From Parvularculaceae bacterium UBA4496 (GTDB lineage Bacteria > Pseudomonadota > Alphaproteobacteria > Caulobacterales > Parvularculaceae), in assembly GCA_002388885.1 (NCBI GenBank), contig DGNI01000211.1, forward strand, positions 23,803 to 48,130: a stretch of 24,328 nt of DNA, written 5' to 3'. The position numbers and the translations under genes were made by a program. Of this stretch, positions 13,062-20,938 are shown piece after piece (the first letter of the stretch is position 1; each line of letters starts with the position of its first letter). The notes under the pieces were generated by a model. That model was not told the DNA's origin, did no database searches, and was given only the letters and a program-made list of their open reading frames with translations.

Positions 13062-15758
13062 ATGATCCGTCAATTGATAGGCTTTGCGTTCGTGGTTTTG
13101 GCGGTGTGCGCCCTTTCAGGGCAAGGCGTGGCACAGAACGGCGATAGTTTCGAGTTCTGGCCAGGCGCGCAATATGACGAGGCGATTCCAACCCTTGAAG
13201 CGATCATTGGCCACAAGAATGGCGAGCGGATTACGCGGCCGGAGCAGGTCGTTGAATATTTCAAGGCGCTCGAAGAGGCGGCGCCAGAACGCATCCGTAT
13301 CCGGGAGTATGCCCGGAGCTGGGAAGGCCGGCCGCTGATCTATGCGGCGATATCGTCGCCCGAAAATCTTGCGCGACTGGATGAGCTTCGCGACGGTATG
13401 AAAGCACTATCCGATCCGCGCATTACGAACCGGGCCGAAGCGGACAGGCTGGTTTCGTCTCTCCCCGGAACCACATGGATTGCATACGGCGTTCACGGCG
13501 ACGAGATCTCATCTACGGACGCCGCCATCATGACTGCGTATCATCTTCTGGCGGCGCAGAACGATGAACGCATTGCAAAAATACTGGAAGAAACAGTCGT
13601 CTTCATTGACCCCGTACAAAACCCCGACGGTCGGGCGCGTTTCACACATAATTTCGAAATGGCCGAAGGGCTGGAGCCGCAATCGAGCCGGCTCGCGGCA
13701 GAGCGAAACGAGCCGTGGCCCAGCGGACGCACGAACCACTATTTCTTTGACATGAATCGCGACTGGTTTGCGATGACGCAGCCAGAAACAAAGGGACGGG
13801 TGAGGGCGCTTCTCGAATGGATGCCGCTGGTTTTTATCGACGCTCATGAAATGGGTTTCGACTCAACCTATTTCTTCGCGCCGGCGGCAAAGCCTTTCAA
13901 TCCGAATCTCGATGAAGCGCAACTTGCGAATGCTGAACTGATCGGACGCAACAATGCGCGCTGGTTCGATGCGATTGGCGCAGATTATTATACGCGTGAG
14001 GTTTTTGACGCGCTCTATCCAGGCTACGGGGATTCCTGGCCGGCGCATTACGGCGCGATCACGTCAACTTACGAACAAGCCTCCGCGGGGGGCTTGCGAG
14101 CGCGCAAGTCGAGCGGCGAGGAGTTTCACTACCGCGATACTGTGCGCCAGCATTTCGTGACGTCGCTGTCGACGGCGGAAGTCACGGCAAACAACCGTGA
14201 AAAGTTCCTGCGAGATTTTTATGACTATCGGTCCTCAGCGATTGCCGAAGGGCGTTCTGATAGCGTGCGCAGCTATATTTTTCCTGCGAAGCGCGATCCA
14301 GCGGGCGCGGAAAAAATCGCGCGGCTTTTGACCGAGCAGGGCGCGGAAGTGATCCGTTCGAACGGCGCGTTTCAGGCTTGCGGCGCGCCTTACGAGGCGG
14401 GCGCCTTTGTCATTAATCTTAATCAGCCGTCAAAACGGCTGTTGCGCTCGTTGCTAGATGCGCAAGTTGAAATCGAACCGGATTGGCTGGCTGAGCAGGA
14501 GCGATTGCGCGCCAAAAACCTGCCGGATCAGATTTACGATGTGACGGCCTGGTCGCTTGCTCAGATGTTCAATGTAGAAATGAGTGCGTGCGGTTCATTG
14601 ATAATCGCCGGAGATTTTTCTGTTTTTGACGGTGCGGCGACGGCCGGAAGCGTTTCCAATCCTGAGGCCAGTGTCGCATACCTTGTGAACTGGGGCGGTC
14701 GCCCTGCGGTGCGGTTTCTTGCGCACGCTTTCCGGCGAGGCCTGAGGGTTATGTCGACAGACGCAGCCTTCACGCTTGCCGATGGCGATCGACGTTTCAA
14801 CGCCGGCGCGCTGATCTTCAAGGTGAGAGATAACCCGGATAATCTTGCCGCAATTCTTGCCGAGATCGCCGAGGAAACCGGAGCAGATGTTGTCGGGGTC
14901 AGTGATAGCTGGGTGACGGATGGCCCGAATTTCGGATCCGATAATGCCGGTTTGATGCCAGCGCCGCGCATAGCGATGGCTTGGGATGAGCCAACTTCAG
15001 GACTGTCTGCAGGCAATACGCGGTTCGTCATCGAGCGGCAATTCGATTATCCCGTGACAGTGATCCGCACAAGCCAGCTCGGCAGCCGCTATCTCGACCT
15101 CTTTGATGTGTTGATTTTGCCCGAAGCGGCAGGATCGTATGCTGATGAACTCGGCCCCGAAGGCGTTAAGCGGCTTCAGGGATGGGTGGATCGCGGCGGC
15201 GTATTGGTCGGCGCTGGCCGCGCCATGCGGTTTCTTGCAGACCCGGAGGTAAGCCTTCTCTCCGTACGACGGGAGAACGCCGCAAAGGACAGCAGCTCGG
15301 CGGGCGGCGGCGAGGGCGCGACGGTTGATGGCCGTCTGATCGAGACGGAAGAAGGCTATCTCGCATCCGTGGAGCCAGGCCAGGAGCCGCCTGACGCATC
15401 CGCCGGCGTGCTCGTCAAGGCGACTGTGGACAGTGATCACTGGCTTGCAGCAGGCGTCGCGCGCGAATTGCATGTGCTGGCGCGCGGCGGTGATATCTAC
15501 ACGCCGGCTGATCTCAACAGCGGAGTTAATGTCGTTCGGTTTGCGGGACCTGACGAGCTTGTCGCCGGCGGACATTTATGGTCGGAAACGCGCGATCAAC
15601 TCGCCTACAAACCGTTTGCGATCGTTGAGCGGCGCGGCGCCGGGCAGGTGATCGGTTTTACACAGGATCCGAATGCGCGCGCCTATCTTGACGGGCTCAA
15701 CGTCATCTTCATGAACGCGGTGTTTCGTGGTCCGATGCACGCATCGCCGCCGCGCTAG
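13062..15758 (+). CDS. Large exported M14-family metallocarboxypeptidase with C-terminal amidotransferase-like domain
   Basis: An 898-residue exported protein: signal peptide 1-24 (MIRQLIGFAFVVLAVCALSG, cleavage near VAQ/NGD), then an M14 zinc peptidase domain to about residue 370. Zinc ligands are H145 and E148 in VHGDE and H262 in IDAHEMG. NPDGR (187-191) and MNRDW (N232-R233-D234) are the substrate-binding region, and E338 in STYEQ is the probable general base. The remaining 500 residues include a class I amidotransferase-like fold (FDVLILPEAAGSYADELG then GWVDRGGVLVGAGRAMRFL) without an obvious catalytic Cys-His pair. This layout is known in large bacterial M14 peptidases that release amino acids from peptides. 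AAGGG six bases before the ATG is a good ribosome site. It ends three bases before the convergent maeB stop codon. Confidence 0.9.
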   Translation: MIRQLIGFAFVVLAVCALSGQGVAQNGDSFEFWPGAQYDEAIPTLEAIIGHKNGERITRPEQVVEYFKALEEAAPERIRIREYARSWEGRPLIYAAISSPENLARLDELRDGMKALSDPRITNRAEADRLVSSLPGTTWIAYGVHGDEISSTDAAIMTAYHLLAAQNDERIAKILEETVVFIDPVQNPDGRARFTHNFEMAEGLEPQSSRLAAERNEPWPSGRTNHYFFDMNRDWFAMTQPETKGRVRALLEWMPLVFIDAHEMGFDSTYFFAPAAKPFNPNLDEAQLANAELIGRNNARWFDAIGADYYTREVFDALYPGYGDSWPAHYGAITSTYEQASAGGLRARKSSGEEFHYRDTVRQHFVTSLSTAEVTANNREKFLRDFYDYRSSAIAEGRSDSVRSYIFPAKRDPAGAEKIARLLTEQGAEVIRSNGAFQACGAPYEAGAFVINLNQPSKRLLRSLLDAQVEIEPDWLAEQERLRAKNLPDQIYDVTAWSLAQMFNVEMSACGSLIIAGDFSVFDGAATAGSVSNPEASVAYLVNWGGRPAVRFLAHAFRRGLRVMSTDAAFTLADGDRRFNAGALIFKVRDNPDNLAAILAEIAEETGADVVGVSDSWVTDGPNFGSDNAGLMPAPRIAMAWDEPTSGLSAGNTRFVIERQFDYPVTVIRTSQLGSRYLDLFDVLILPEAAGSYADELGPEGVKRLQGWVDRGGVLVGAGRAMRFLADPEVSLLSVRRENAAKDSSSAGGGEGATVDGRLIETEEGYLASVEPGQEPPDASAGVLVKATVDSDHWLAAGVARELHVLARGGDIYTPADLNSGVNVVRFAGPDELVAGGHLWSETRDQLAYKPFAIVERRGAGQVIGFTQDPNARAYLDGLNVIFMNAVFRGPMHASPPR

Positions 15759-15761
15759 GAG

Positions 15762-18062
15762 TCAGGCGGTCTTCTCCGCCCAGACGCGGTGTTCGGCGTC
15801 GAGCTCATAGGCGGCCATGGCGGCGAGGGTAACGATGTCGGTGACGCCGGCGCCGACCTGCGCAATCTGAACGGGACGTTCAAGGCCGATGAGAACAGGG
15901 CCAAGCACCAGTGCGCCGCCGATTTCACCGAGGAGTTTCGTTGAGACAGCGGCGGAGTGCACGCCGGGCGTGATCATAACGTTGGCCTCGCCTTTCAGGC
16001 GCGAGAACGGGTAAACGCCCCGGAGTTTTTCATTGAGCGCCATGCGCGGGGTCATCTCGCCTTCATACTCGAAGTCAATATCGCCCCGCTTGTCGAGCAG
16101 TTCGACGGCGCCGGCGACGCGGCGCGAATGCGCCGTATCCGGGTTGCCGAAATTGGAATAGGAAACGAACGCAACCTTCGGCGGGAAACCCAGATGCCGT
16201 GCGGCGTGAGCAACTTGCACAGCGATTTCGGCGAGCTCTTCAGAGCTTGGCAGCTCCGTCACGTTTGTATCCGCCACGAACAATGTCCGGGTTTTCGTCA
16301 AGATAATCGATACGCCGATCATCCGTTCGCCGGGGCGCGGATCGAGCGCCAGCTGCACATTCGACAGCGCGACGTCATAGTGGCGCGTGATGCCCGTGAC
16401 CATGCCGTCGGCATGGCCCTGCGCCAGCATGCAGGCGGCGTAGACGTTGCGGTCCGTGTTCACGAGGCGAACGGCGTCGCGATAGAGGTAGCCTTTGCGT
16501 TGCAGGCGCTTGTAAAGGTAGTCCGTATAAAGATCGCTATGTTGTGACGTGCGGGAATGGTAGGTTTCGAATTTGTGATTGACGGGCAAGCCGGCGTCGG
16601 CGAGTGCGTTTTTGATCTTGTCGTCACGCCCGATTAGTATCGGCGTCCCCAGCCCTTCCTGCTGAAAGGCGTAGGCGGCGCGCACAACGGCTTCTTCTTC
16701 GCCCTCGGCGAAGACAATGCGTTTCGGCGTCTCGCAGCCTCTAAGCGAGGAATAGATCCTCTGCAGGAACGATGCTGACGGATCGAGCCGAGCAGCCAGC
16801 GTGTGTTTGTAGGCATTCAGGTCTGTAATAGGTTTGCGCGCAACGCCCGTATCGACAGCGGCTTTCGCAACGGCGGGCGGAATTTCCGATATCAGCCGTG
16901 GGTCGAACGGCGTCGGGATGATGTAGCCGGGTCCGTATTTGAGACGCTTGCCATAGGCGGCGGCGACTTCGTCCGGCACGTCCTCGCGTGCGAGTTTTGC
17001 AAGCGCTTCGGCGCAGGCGATTTTCATTTCCTCGTTGATGGTGCGCGCCCGCGCATCAAGCGCGCCGCGGAAAATATAAGGAAAGCCGAGAACATTGTTC
17101 ACCTGATTGGCGTAGTCCGAGCGGCCGGTCGCGATGATGGCGTCATTGCGTACTTCGCGAATTTCTTCAGGCAGGATTTCCGGCGTCGGGTTCGCCATGA
17201 CGAAAATAATCGGGTTCTTCGCCATGGATTTGATCATGTCCTTGGAAATCGCGCCGGCGACCGAGAGACCGAGGCAGACATCGGCGCCGTCCATGGCTTC
17301 GGCAAGGCTGCGCTTGTCAGTGGCAACTGCGTGCGCCGAACGCCACTGATCCATACGCTCTGTACGCCCTTGGTAAAGAACGCCTTTGGAATCGCAGACG
17401 AGCGCGTTCTCGGGCGGCAGCCCCATGGCCTTGATCAGTCCGATCACCGAAAGCGCCGACGATCCGGCGCCGGAGACGGCGACCTTGATGTCCTTGATCG
17501 ACTTGCCGGTGACGTCGAGCGCGTTCAAGAGGCCCGCAGCAGCGATAATCGCGGTCCCGTGCTGATCATCGTGAAAGACCGGAATGTCCATCAGCTCTTT
17601 AAGGCGCTGTTCGATAATGAAACTTTCCGGTGCCGCGATGTCTTCCAGATTAATGCCGCCGAAAGCGGGTCCGAGATATTTGACGGCGTTGATGAACTCA
17701 TCAGGGTCTTTGGTGTCGACTTCGATGTCGACGCTGTCGATGTCGGCGAAGCGTTTGAAGAGAACCGACTTTCCTTCCATCACCGGCTTGGAGGCGAGCG
17801 CGCCGAGATCGCCCATGCCGAGAATCGCCGTGCCGTTAGAGATGACGGCGACCATATTGCCTTTGGAAGTGTAATCATAAGCGCAGTCTGGATCGTCGGC
17901 GATTTTCTGGACCGGCACGGCGACGCCAGGCGAATAGGCGAGCGACAGGTCGCGCTGGGTGGCCATGGGCTTTGTTGGCGTGATCTCCAATTTGCCCGGC
18001 TTGCCGCGGCTGTGAAAATCGAGCGCTTCCTGATCGGTGAATTTTGTTGAATTGTCGTCCAT
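15762..18062 (-). CDS. maeB: NADP-dependent malic enzyme with C-terminal phosphotransacetylase-like domain
   Basis: A 766-residue multidomain malic enzyme that decarboxylates malate to pyruvate with NADP+, making NADPH and linking the TCA cycle to gluconeogenesis. The N-terminal malic domain has AYSPGVAVPV (Y43), SKGNMVAVISNGTAILGMGD, and the metal-binding stretch GGINLEDIAAPE with DDQHGTAII. The dinucleotide-binding domain has VAVSGAGSSALSVIGL. From about residue 430 to the end it carries a phosphate acetyltransferase-like domain (RIVFAEGEEEAVVRAAY through VQIAQVGAGVTDIVTLAAMA). In MaeB proteins this domain is known as an acetyl-CoA-sensing regulatory module rather than an active enzyme. Length and domain order are standard. 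AAGAGACGG lies ahead of the start codon. It is divergent from the DUF488 gene with 71 bases between, which must hold both promoters. Confidence 0.97.
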   Translation of the reverse strand: MDDNSTKFTDQEALDFHSRGKPGKLEITPTKPMATQRDLSLAYSPGVAVPVQKIADDPDCAYDYTSKGNMVAVISNGTAILGMGDLGALASKPVMEGKSVLFKRFADIDSVDIEVDTKDPDEFINAVKYLGPAFGGINLEDIAAPESFIIEQRLKELMDIPVFHDDQHGTAIIAAAGLLNALDVTGKSIKDIKVAVSGAGSSALSVIGLIKAMGLPPENALVCDSKGVLYQGRTERMDQWRSAHAVATDKRSLAEAMDGADVCLGLSVAGAISKDMIKSMAKNPIIFVMANPTPEILPEEIREVRNDAIIATGRSDYANQVNNVLGFPYIFRGALDARARTINEEMKIACAEALAKLAREDVPDEVAAAYGKRLKYGPGYIIPTPFDPRLISEIPPAVAKAAVDTGVARKPITDLNAYKHTLAARLDPSASFLQRIYSSLRGCETPKRIVFAEGEEEAVVRAAYAFQQEGLGTPILIGRDDKIKNALADAGLPVNHKFETYHSRTSQHSDLYTDYLYKRLQRKGYLYRDAVRLVNTDRNVYAACMLAQGHADGMVTGITRHYDVALSNVQLALDPRPGERMIGVSIILTKTRTLFVADTNVTELPSSEELAEIAVQVAHAARHLGFPPKVAFVSYSNFGNPDTAHSRRVAGAVELLDKRGDIDFEYEGEMTPRMALNEKLRGVYPFSRLKGEANVMITPGVHSAAVSTKLLGEIGGALVLGPVLIGLERPVQIAQVGAGVTDIVTLAAMAAYELDAEHRVWAEKTA

Positions 18063-18133
18063 GACCGTCTCTTTTATGCCTGCCTAAGCGCTTACGCCGC
18101 CTTTAGGCGTGACGCAAGGAAACGGCGGGTTCG

Positions 18134-18487
18134 ATGAAGATCAGGCTGAAACGCGCCTATGAGGCGCCGGCGAAAGCAGACGGGAAGCGAATACTGGTGG
18201 AGCGTCTCTGGCCGCGCGGCGTGACGAAGGATGCCGCGAAGCTCGATGAGTGGTTCAAGGAAATCGCTCCAAGCCCGGACTTGCGAAAATGGTATGGTCA
18301 CGATCCAGAGAAATGGCCGGATTTCCAAAAACGATACCGCGCGGAACTGAAAGCCAACAAGGGAGAAGTTGCAAGGCTGCGCGCTCTTTGCGAAGCAGGC
18401 GCGGTGACGTTTGTATACGCGGCGAAAGATGAAGAACGCAACAGCGCGGCTGTGCTGAAAGCGTATCTTGAAAGCGCCCGCAGTTAA
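18134..18487 (+). CDS. DUF488 (YeaO-like) family protein
   Basis: A 117-residue soluble protein of the DUF488 family. Key conserved segments are RILVERLWPRGVTKD (about 19-33), DEWFKEIAPSPDLRKWYGHD with the W-x-x-x-I-x-P-S pattern, PEKWPDFQKRYRAEL, and a final TFVYAAKDEERNSAAVLKAY. Family members are short, widespread in bacteria, and have no firmly established function. It diverges from maeB and is followed by a 214-base gap, so it is probably transcribed alone. The ribosome site is moderate (GGCGGG a few bases before the ATG). The start is well placed because family proteins begin M-x-I-x-x-K-R. Confidence 0.9.
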   Translation: MKIRLKRAYEAPAKADGKRILVERLWPRGVTKDAAKLDEWFKEIAPSPDLRKWYGHDPEKWPDFQKRYRAELKANKGEVARLRALCEAGAVTFVYAAKDEERNSAAVLKAYLESARS

Positions 18488-18617
18488 AAGTCAGTCAAGC
18501 GATCCTTTCCCGGAAATTTACCGTGAGAAGGCTTGAGCGCACGCGTAGCTCGAAAGTGGAATTCCTGCGTACAGTGTGTCCTTATTTGCTACGCGCCGGG
18601 TACAGAACCGCAAGATA

Positions 18618-18644
18618 TTGATTTTCGCATTTAACTCGCATAAT
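18618..18644 (+). promoter_or_regulatory. Possible sigma-70-type promoter before the first S41 gene
   Basis: TTGATT (18618-18623) and CATAAT (18639-18644) lie in an AT-rich stretch upstream of the S41 gene. The 15-base spacer is short. Reading TAATAC (18641-18646) as the -10 box gives the normal 17 bases but a poorer hexamer. Only a candidate. Confidence 0.3.
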
Positions 18645-18701
18645 ACTTTTCGGATTATTTTACGTCACACGTAGTCAATATTGAGAACAAGGTTGAATGA
18701 G

Positions 18702-20078
18702 ATGCAGATAAGATTGTTAGCGATTTTTTTTGGACTTCTGGGTTGCTTTACTTGCGCGCTCGCCGCTGAGCATGATCCAACGCCCGCTCAGATGCGAGAA
18801 GATCTGGAATTCATGAAAACGGAATGGGTTGGAGGCAACAAGTGGCTGACGCCATCAGAACGCAAAAGCGCTGTTAATCAACTTGATGACCTTATCGCAA
18901 GAGCGGACGAGCTTAGTGTCGGCGAATTTGTCATGGGCATTATGAAAGTCAACGCCGTTCAAAATAACGCGCATACGCTTGCGGCCCTAGGTTACATGGA
19001 AACATTCGACCGGCTGCCTTTGCGGTTCTGGCGATTTTCAGACGGACTTTATGTTGTAAAGACACACCCTGATTACACCAAATATCTGGGGGCGAAGGTA
19101 GAGTTCTTCGGCGGAGATGTAACGGCTGATGATGCCTTTAGCATGATGAAAGAATATGTCGCCGGAAACGACTCCTGGAAAACCTATCTGGCGACGGTGT
19201 GGCTTGACAGGCCTGACATGCTGCACGCGCTGGGGCTGACAAGAGACCCGGGCAGAGTTTATCTGACGTTGCGCCTTCAGGATGGAAGCGGCGAGCGTGC
19301 GGCGTTTCCAGCGGTTTCGGAAGCGGTCCGTGAGTATGTTTATTTGCAGCCATGGAAAGAAGCGATTCATAGAACGAAGAGCGAGTCAGAGGCGGAGCCC
19401 GAAAGTCCTGATAGGGCGTATTGGCCCCACGTCTTGGATCCGGTTGAAGAACGCCCCGCTTATCTCTCTAGGGATGACCGTATCTTTTATGAGCTTATGC
19501 CGGAGTTCCAGGCAGCTTATATGCGCGTTGAGCGCATTAGTAATTTCGGCGAGCCTGGCAGCCTGGAACTTGCGCTTTTCGATTTGATGGAAAGCCTGTC
19601 GGAAGATGAGCCGCAAAACGCCATTCTTGATCTTCGATATAATCAGGGTGGAAACTTTCTTCAAATGGTCGGGTTTTCGCAAGCGCTGCCGAAATTTACG
19701 TCTGATGACGGGAAGATTTTCATTTTGGTCAATCGCGCCACATTTTCCGCTGCGCTAGTTACAATCGATATGATTGTAAAACACGCAGGCCGGCATCGTG
19801 TGGTTTTGGTTGGGGAGCCGGTCGGCGACTTTCCTCAGTTCCGTTCTGAAGGCGATCACGTGATCTTGCCGCATTCCGGTATTTACGCCGTTTATTCCAC
19901 GGGCCGCCACGATCTTGTCGACGGCTGTGAGGAAAACGAAGAATGCTGGTGGGGGGCGCGGGTGTTCGAGACCGGAATGGGAGCCATTGAGCCCGATATC
20001 AGGATCAAGGAAGCCTATGCTGACTATGTCTCAGGGCGTGATCTATATCTCGAGGCGATTGCAAGGGCGCTCAAGTAA
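18702..20078 (+). CDS. Exported S41-family protease-like protein (paralogue 1)
   Basis: A 458-residue exported protein: signal peptide MQIRLLAIFFGLLGCFTCAL (cleavage near ALA/AEH), then an alpha-helical N-terminal part and an S41 peptidase core. ILDLRYNQGGN (from about D310) and ATFSAALV (candidate nucleophile S349) match the S41 fold, followed by VLVGEPVG (E372). The CtpA-type catalytic lysine after the serine is absent. Instead a histidine in NNAHT (H91) suggests the His-Ser arrangement of tricorn/CPAF-like members (inference). No PDZ domain is recognisable. Two cysteines in DGCEENEECWW may form a disulfide. The start is ATG 18702 with AAGG nine bases upstream; a longer frame from TTG 18681 adds seven residues ahead of the signal peptide. 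A distant paralogue lies at 20939, beyond the NifU gene. Confidence 0.8.
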   Translation: MQIRLLAIFFGLLGCFTCALAAEHDPTPAQMREDLEFMKTEWVGGNKWLTPSERKSAVNQLDDLIARADELSVGEFVMGIMKVNAVQNNAHTLAALGYMETFDRLPLRFWRFSDGLYVVKTHPDYTKYLGAKVEFFGGDVTADDAFSMMKEYVAGNDSWKTYLATVWLDRPDMLHALGLTRDPGRVYLTLRLQDGSGERAAFPAVSEAVREYVYLQPWKEAIHRTKSESEAEPESPDRAYWPHVLDPVEERPAYLSRDDRIFYELMPEFQAAYMRVERISNFGEPGSLELALFDLMESLSEDEPQNAILDLRYNQGGNFLQMVGFSQALPKFTSDDGKIFILVNRATFSAALVTIDMIVKHAGRHRVVLVGEPVGDFPQFRSEGDHVILPHSGIYAVYSTGRHDLVDGCEENEECWWGARVFETGMGAIEPDIRIKEAYADYVSGRDLYLEAIARALK

Positions 20079-20090
20079 GCAAGTAAGACC

Positions 20091-20107
20091 GGCAAATTTT
20101 GCCTTTT
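20091..20107 (+). terminator. Weak hairpin and T-run after the first S41 gene
   Basis: GGCAAATTTTGCC (20091-20103) can pair its ends around a short AT loop and is followed by TTTT. It lies 13 bases after the stop codon. The stem is short, so termination would be inefficient. Confidence 0.3.
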
Positions 20108-20196
20108 ACGGTGGCAATAGGCCTTTCGTCCATCCGTCACATCTTGTGCGCTTGGCTCTGGCTGATTAGTTGAGGGTGTAGTCAGCCAGGCCAGAT

Positions 20197-20784
20197 ATGT
20201 TTATTCAGACCGAAGATACCCCGAATCCGCAATCGATGAAATTTGTTCCCGGCCAGCCGGTGCTGGGCGATGGTGCGCTGGGGATTGATTTTCCCACCAT
20301 GGAATCGGCCGCCGCTTCGCCGTTGGCGCAAACCCTGTTCGAGACAGACGGCGTCATGGGCGTTTATCTCGGCGCGGACTTCATCACGGTGACCAAAGCC
20401 GAAGCGGTTGAGTGGATGCATATCAAGCCGGCAATCCTCGGCGCCATTGCTGATTTCCTAACGGCGGGTTTGCCCGTTGTGACCGAAGGGATGGAAACAG
20501 GTTCTGGCAAACCGGCGACGCCGCTCGAAGATTACGAGGGCGAAGACCGGGAGGTTGTCGAACAAATCATCGAGCTGATAGAAACGCGCGTGCGCCCCGC
20601 CGTCGCGGCGGATGGCGGCGACATAGTCTTTAAGCATTTCGAGCCGAAAACCGGAGTCGTCTTTCTCGCCCTGCAGGGCGCCTGTGCAGGCTGCCCGTCA
20701 TCAACCATGACCCTGAAGTCCGGCATCGAAAACATGCTGAAGCACTATGTGCCCGAAGTCGCCAGCGTCGAAGCGGTGATGTGA
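20197..20784 (+). CDS. NifU-family Fe-S scaffold/carrier protein (Nfu_N plus NifU C-terminal domain)
   Basis: A 195-residue protein with an Nfu N-terminal domain (starting MFIQTEDTPNPQSMKFVPGQ, to about residue 88) and a NifU-like C-terminal domain from about 112. The latter contains RPAVAADGGDIVFKHF and the cluster-binding C163-A-G-C166 in GACAGCPSSTMTLKSGIE. Such proteins carry [4Fe-4S] clusters to target enzymes; this layout is that of mitochondrial NFU1 and alphaproteobacterial Nfu proteins, and differs from E. coli NfuA, whose N-terminus is A-type-like. Length is normal and no residue is missing. It lies between the two S41 genes but no functional link to them is evident. The ribosome site is weak; the start is fixed by the family's conserved first residues. 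Confidence 0.95.
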   Translation: MFIQTEDTPNPQSMKFVPGQPVLGDGALGIDFPTMESAAASPLAQTLFETDGVMGVYLGADFITVTKAEAVEWMHIKPAILGAIADFLTAGLPVVTEGMETGSGKPATPLEDYEGEDREVVEQIIELIETRVRPAVAADGGDIVFKHFEPKTGVVFLALQGACAGCPSSTMTLKSGIENMLKHYVPEVASVEAVM

Positions 20785-20833
20785 TCAACTGGATTTAAGG
20801 GAAGGAATACCGGCAGGGCGATCTTGGCGAAGA

Positions 20834-20861
20834 TTGCGCTGCTTGCCTGCTCCGCTATACT
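20834..20861 (+). promoter_or_regulatory. Likely promoter for the second S41 gene
   Basis: TTGCGC (20834-20839), a 16-base spacer, then TATACT (20856-20861), five of six matches to the -10 consensus. Transcription would begin near 20868, giving a leader of about 70 bases before the chosen ATG at 20939. This argues against the GTG start at 20870. Confidence 0.45.
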
Positions 20862-20938
20862 GGTAAATAGTGCTAATCGACTTAATTAAGGTCCTTTTAT
20901 TGCGGCGCGGTAAGTCGGCGCAGCCGGAGAATGTGTTG

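Noticed and set aside
15762..16800. A separate phosphotransacetylase gene
   Set aside because: The PTA-like sequence is continuous and in frame with the malic enzyme domains, the normal MaeB fusion, so it is not an independent pta gene.
16803..18050. Plus-strand open frame of 415 codons
   Set aside because: It is antisense to the well-supported maeB gene; the composition (many Arg, Asp, Gly, Val) and lack of any motif mark it as a shadow.
18681..18701. TTG start extending the first S41 protein by seven residues
   Set aside because: The ATG at 18702 has AAGG at good spacing and gives a normal signal peptide; the extension puts charged residues in front of it.
20870..20938. GTG start extending the second S41 protein by 23 residues
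   Set aside because: It falls at the predicted transcription start and places charged residues before the signal peptide; GGAGA supports ATG 20939.
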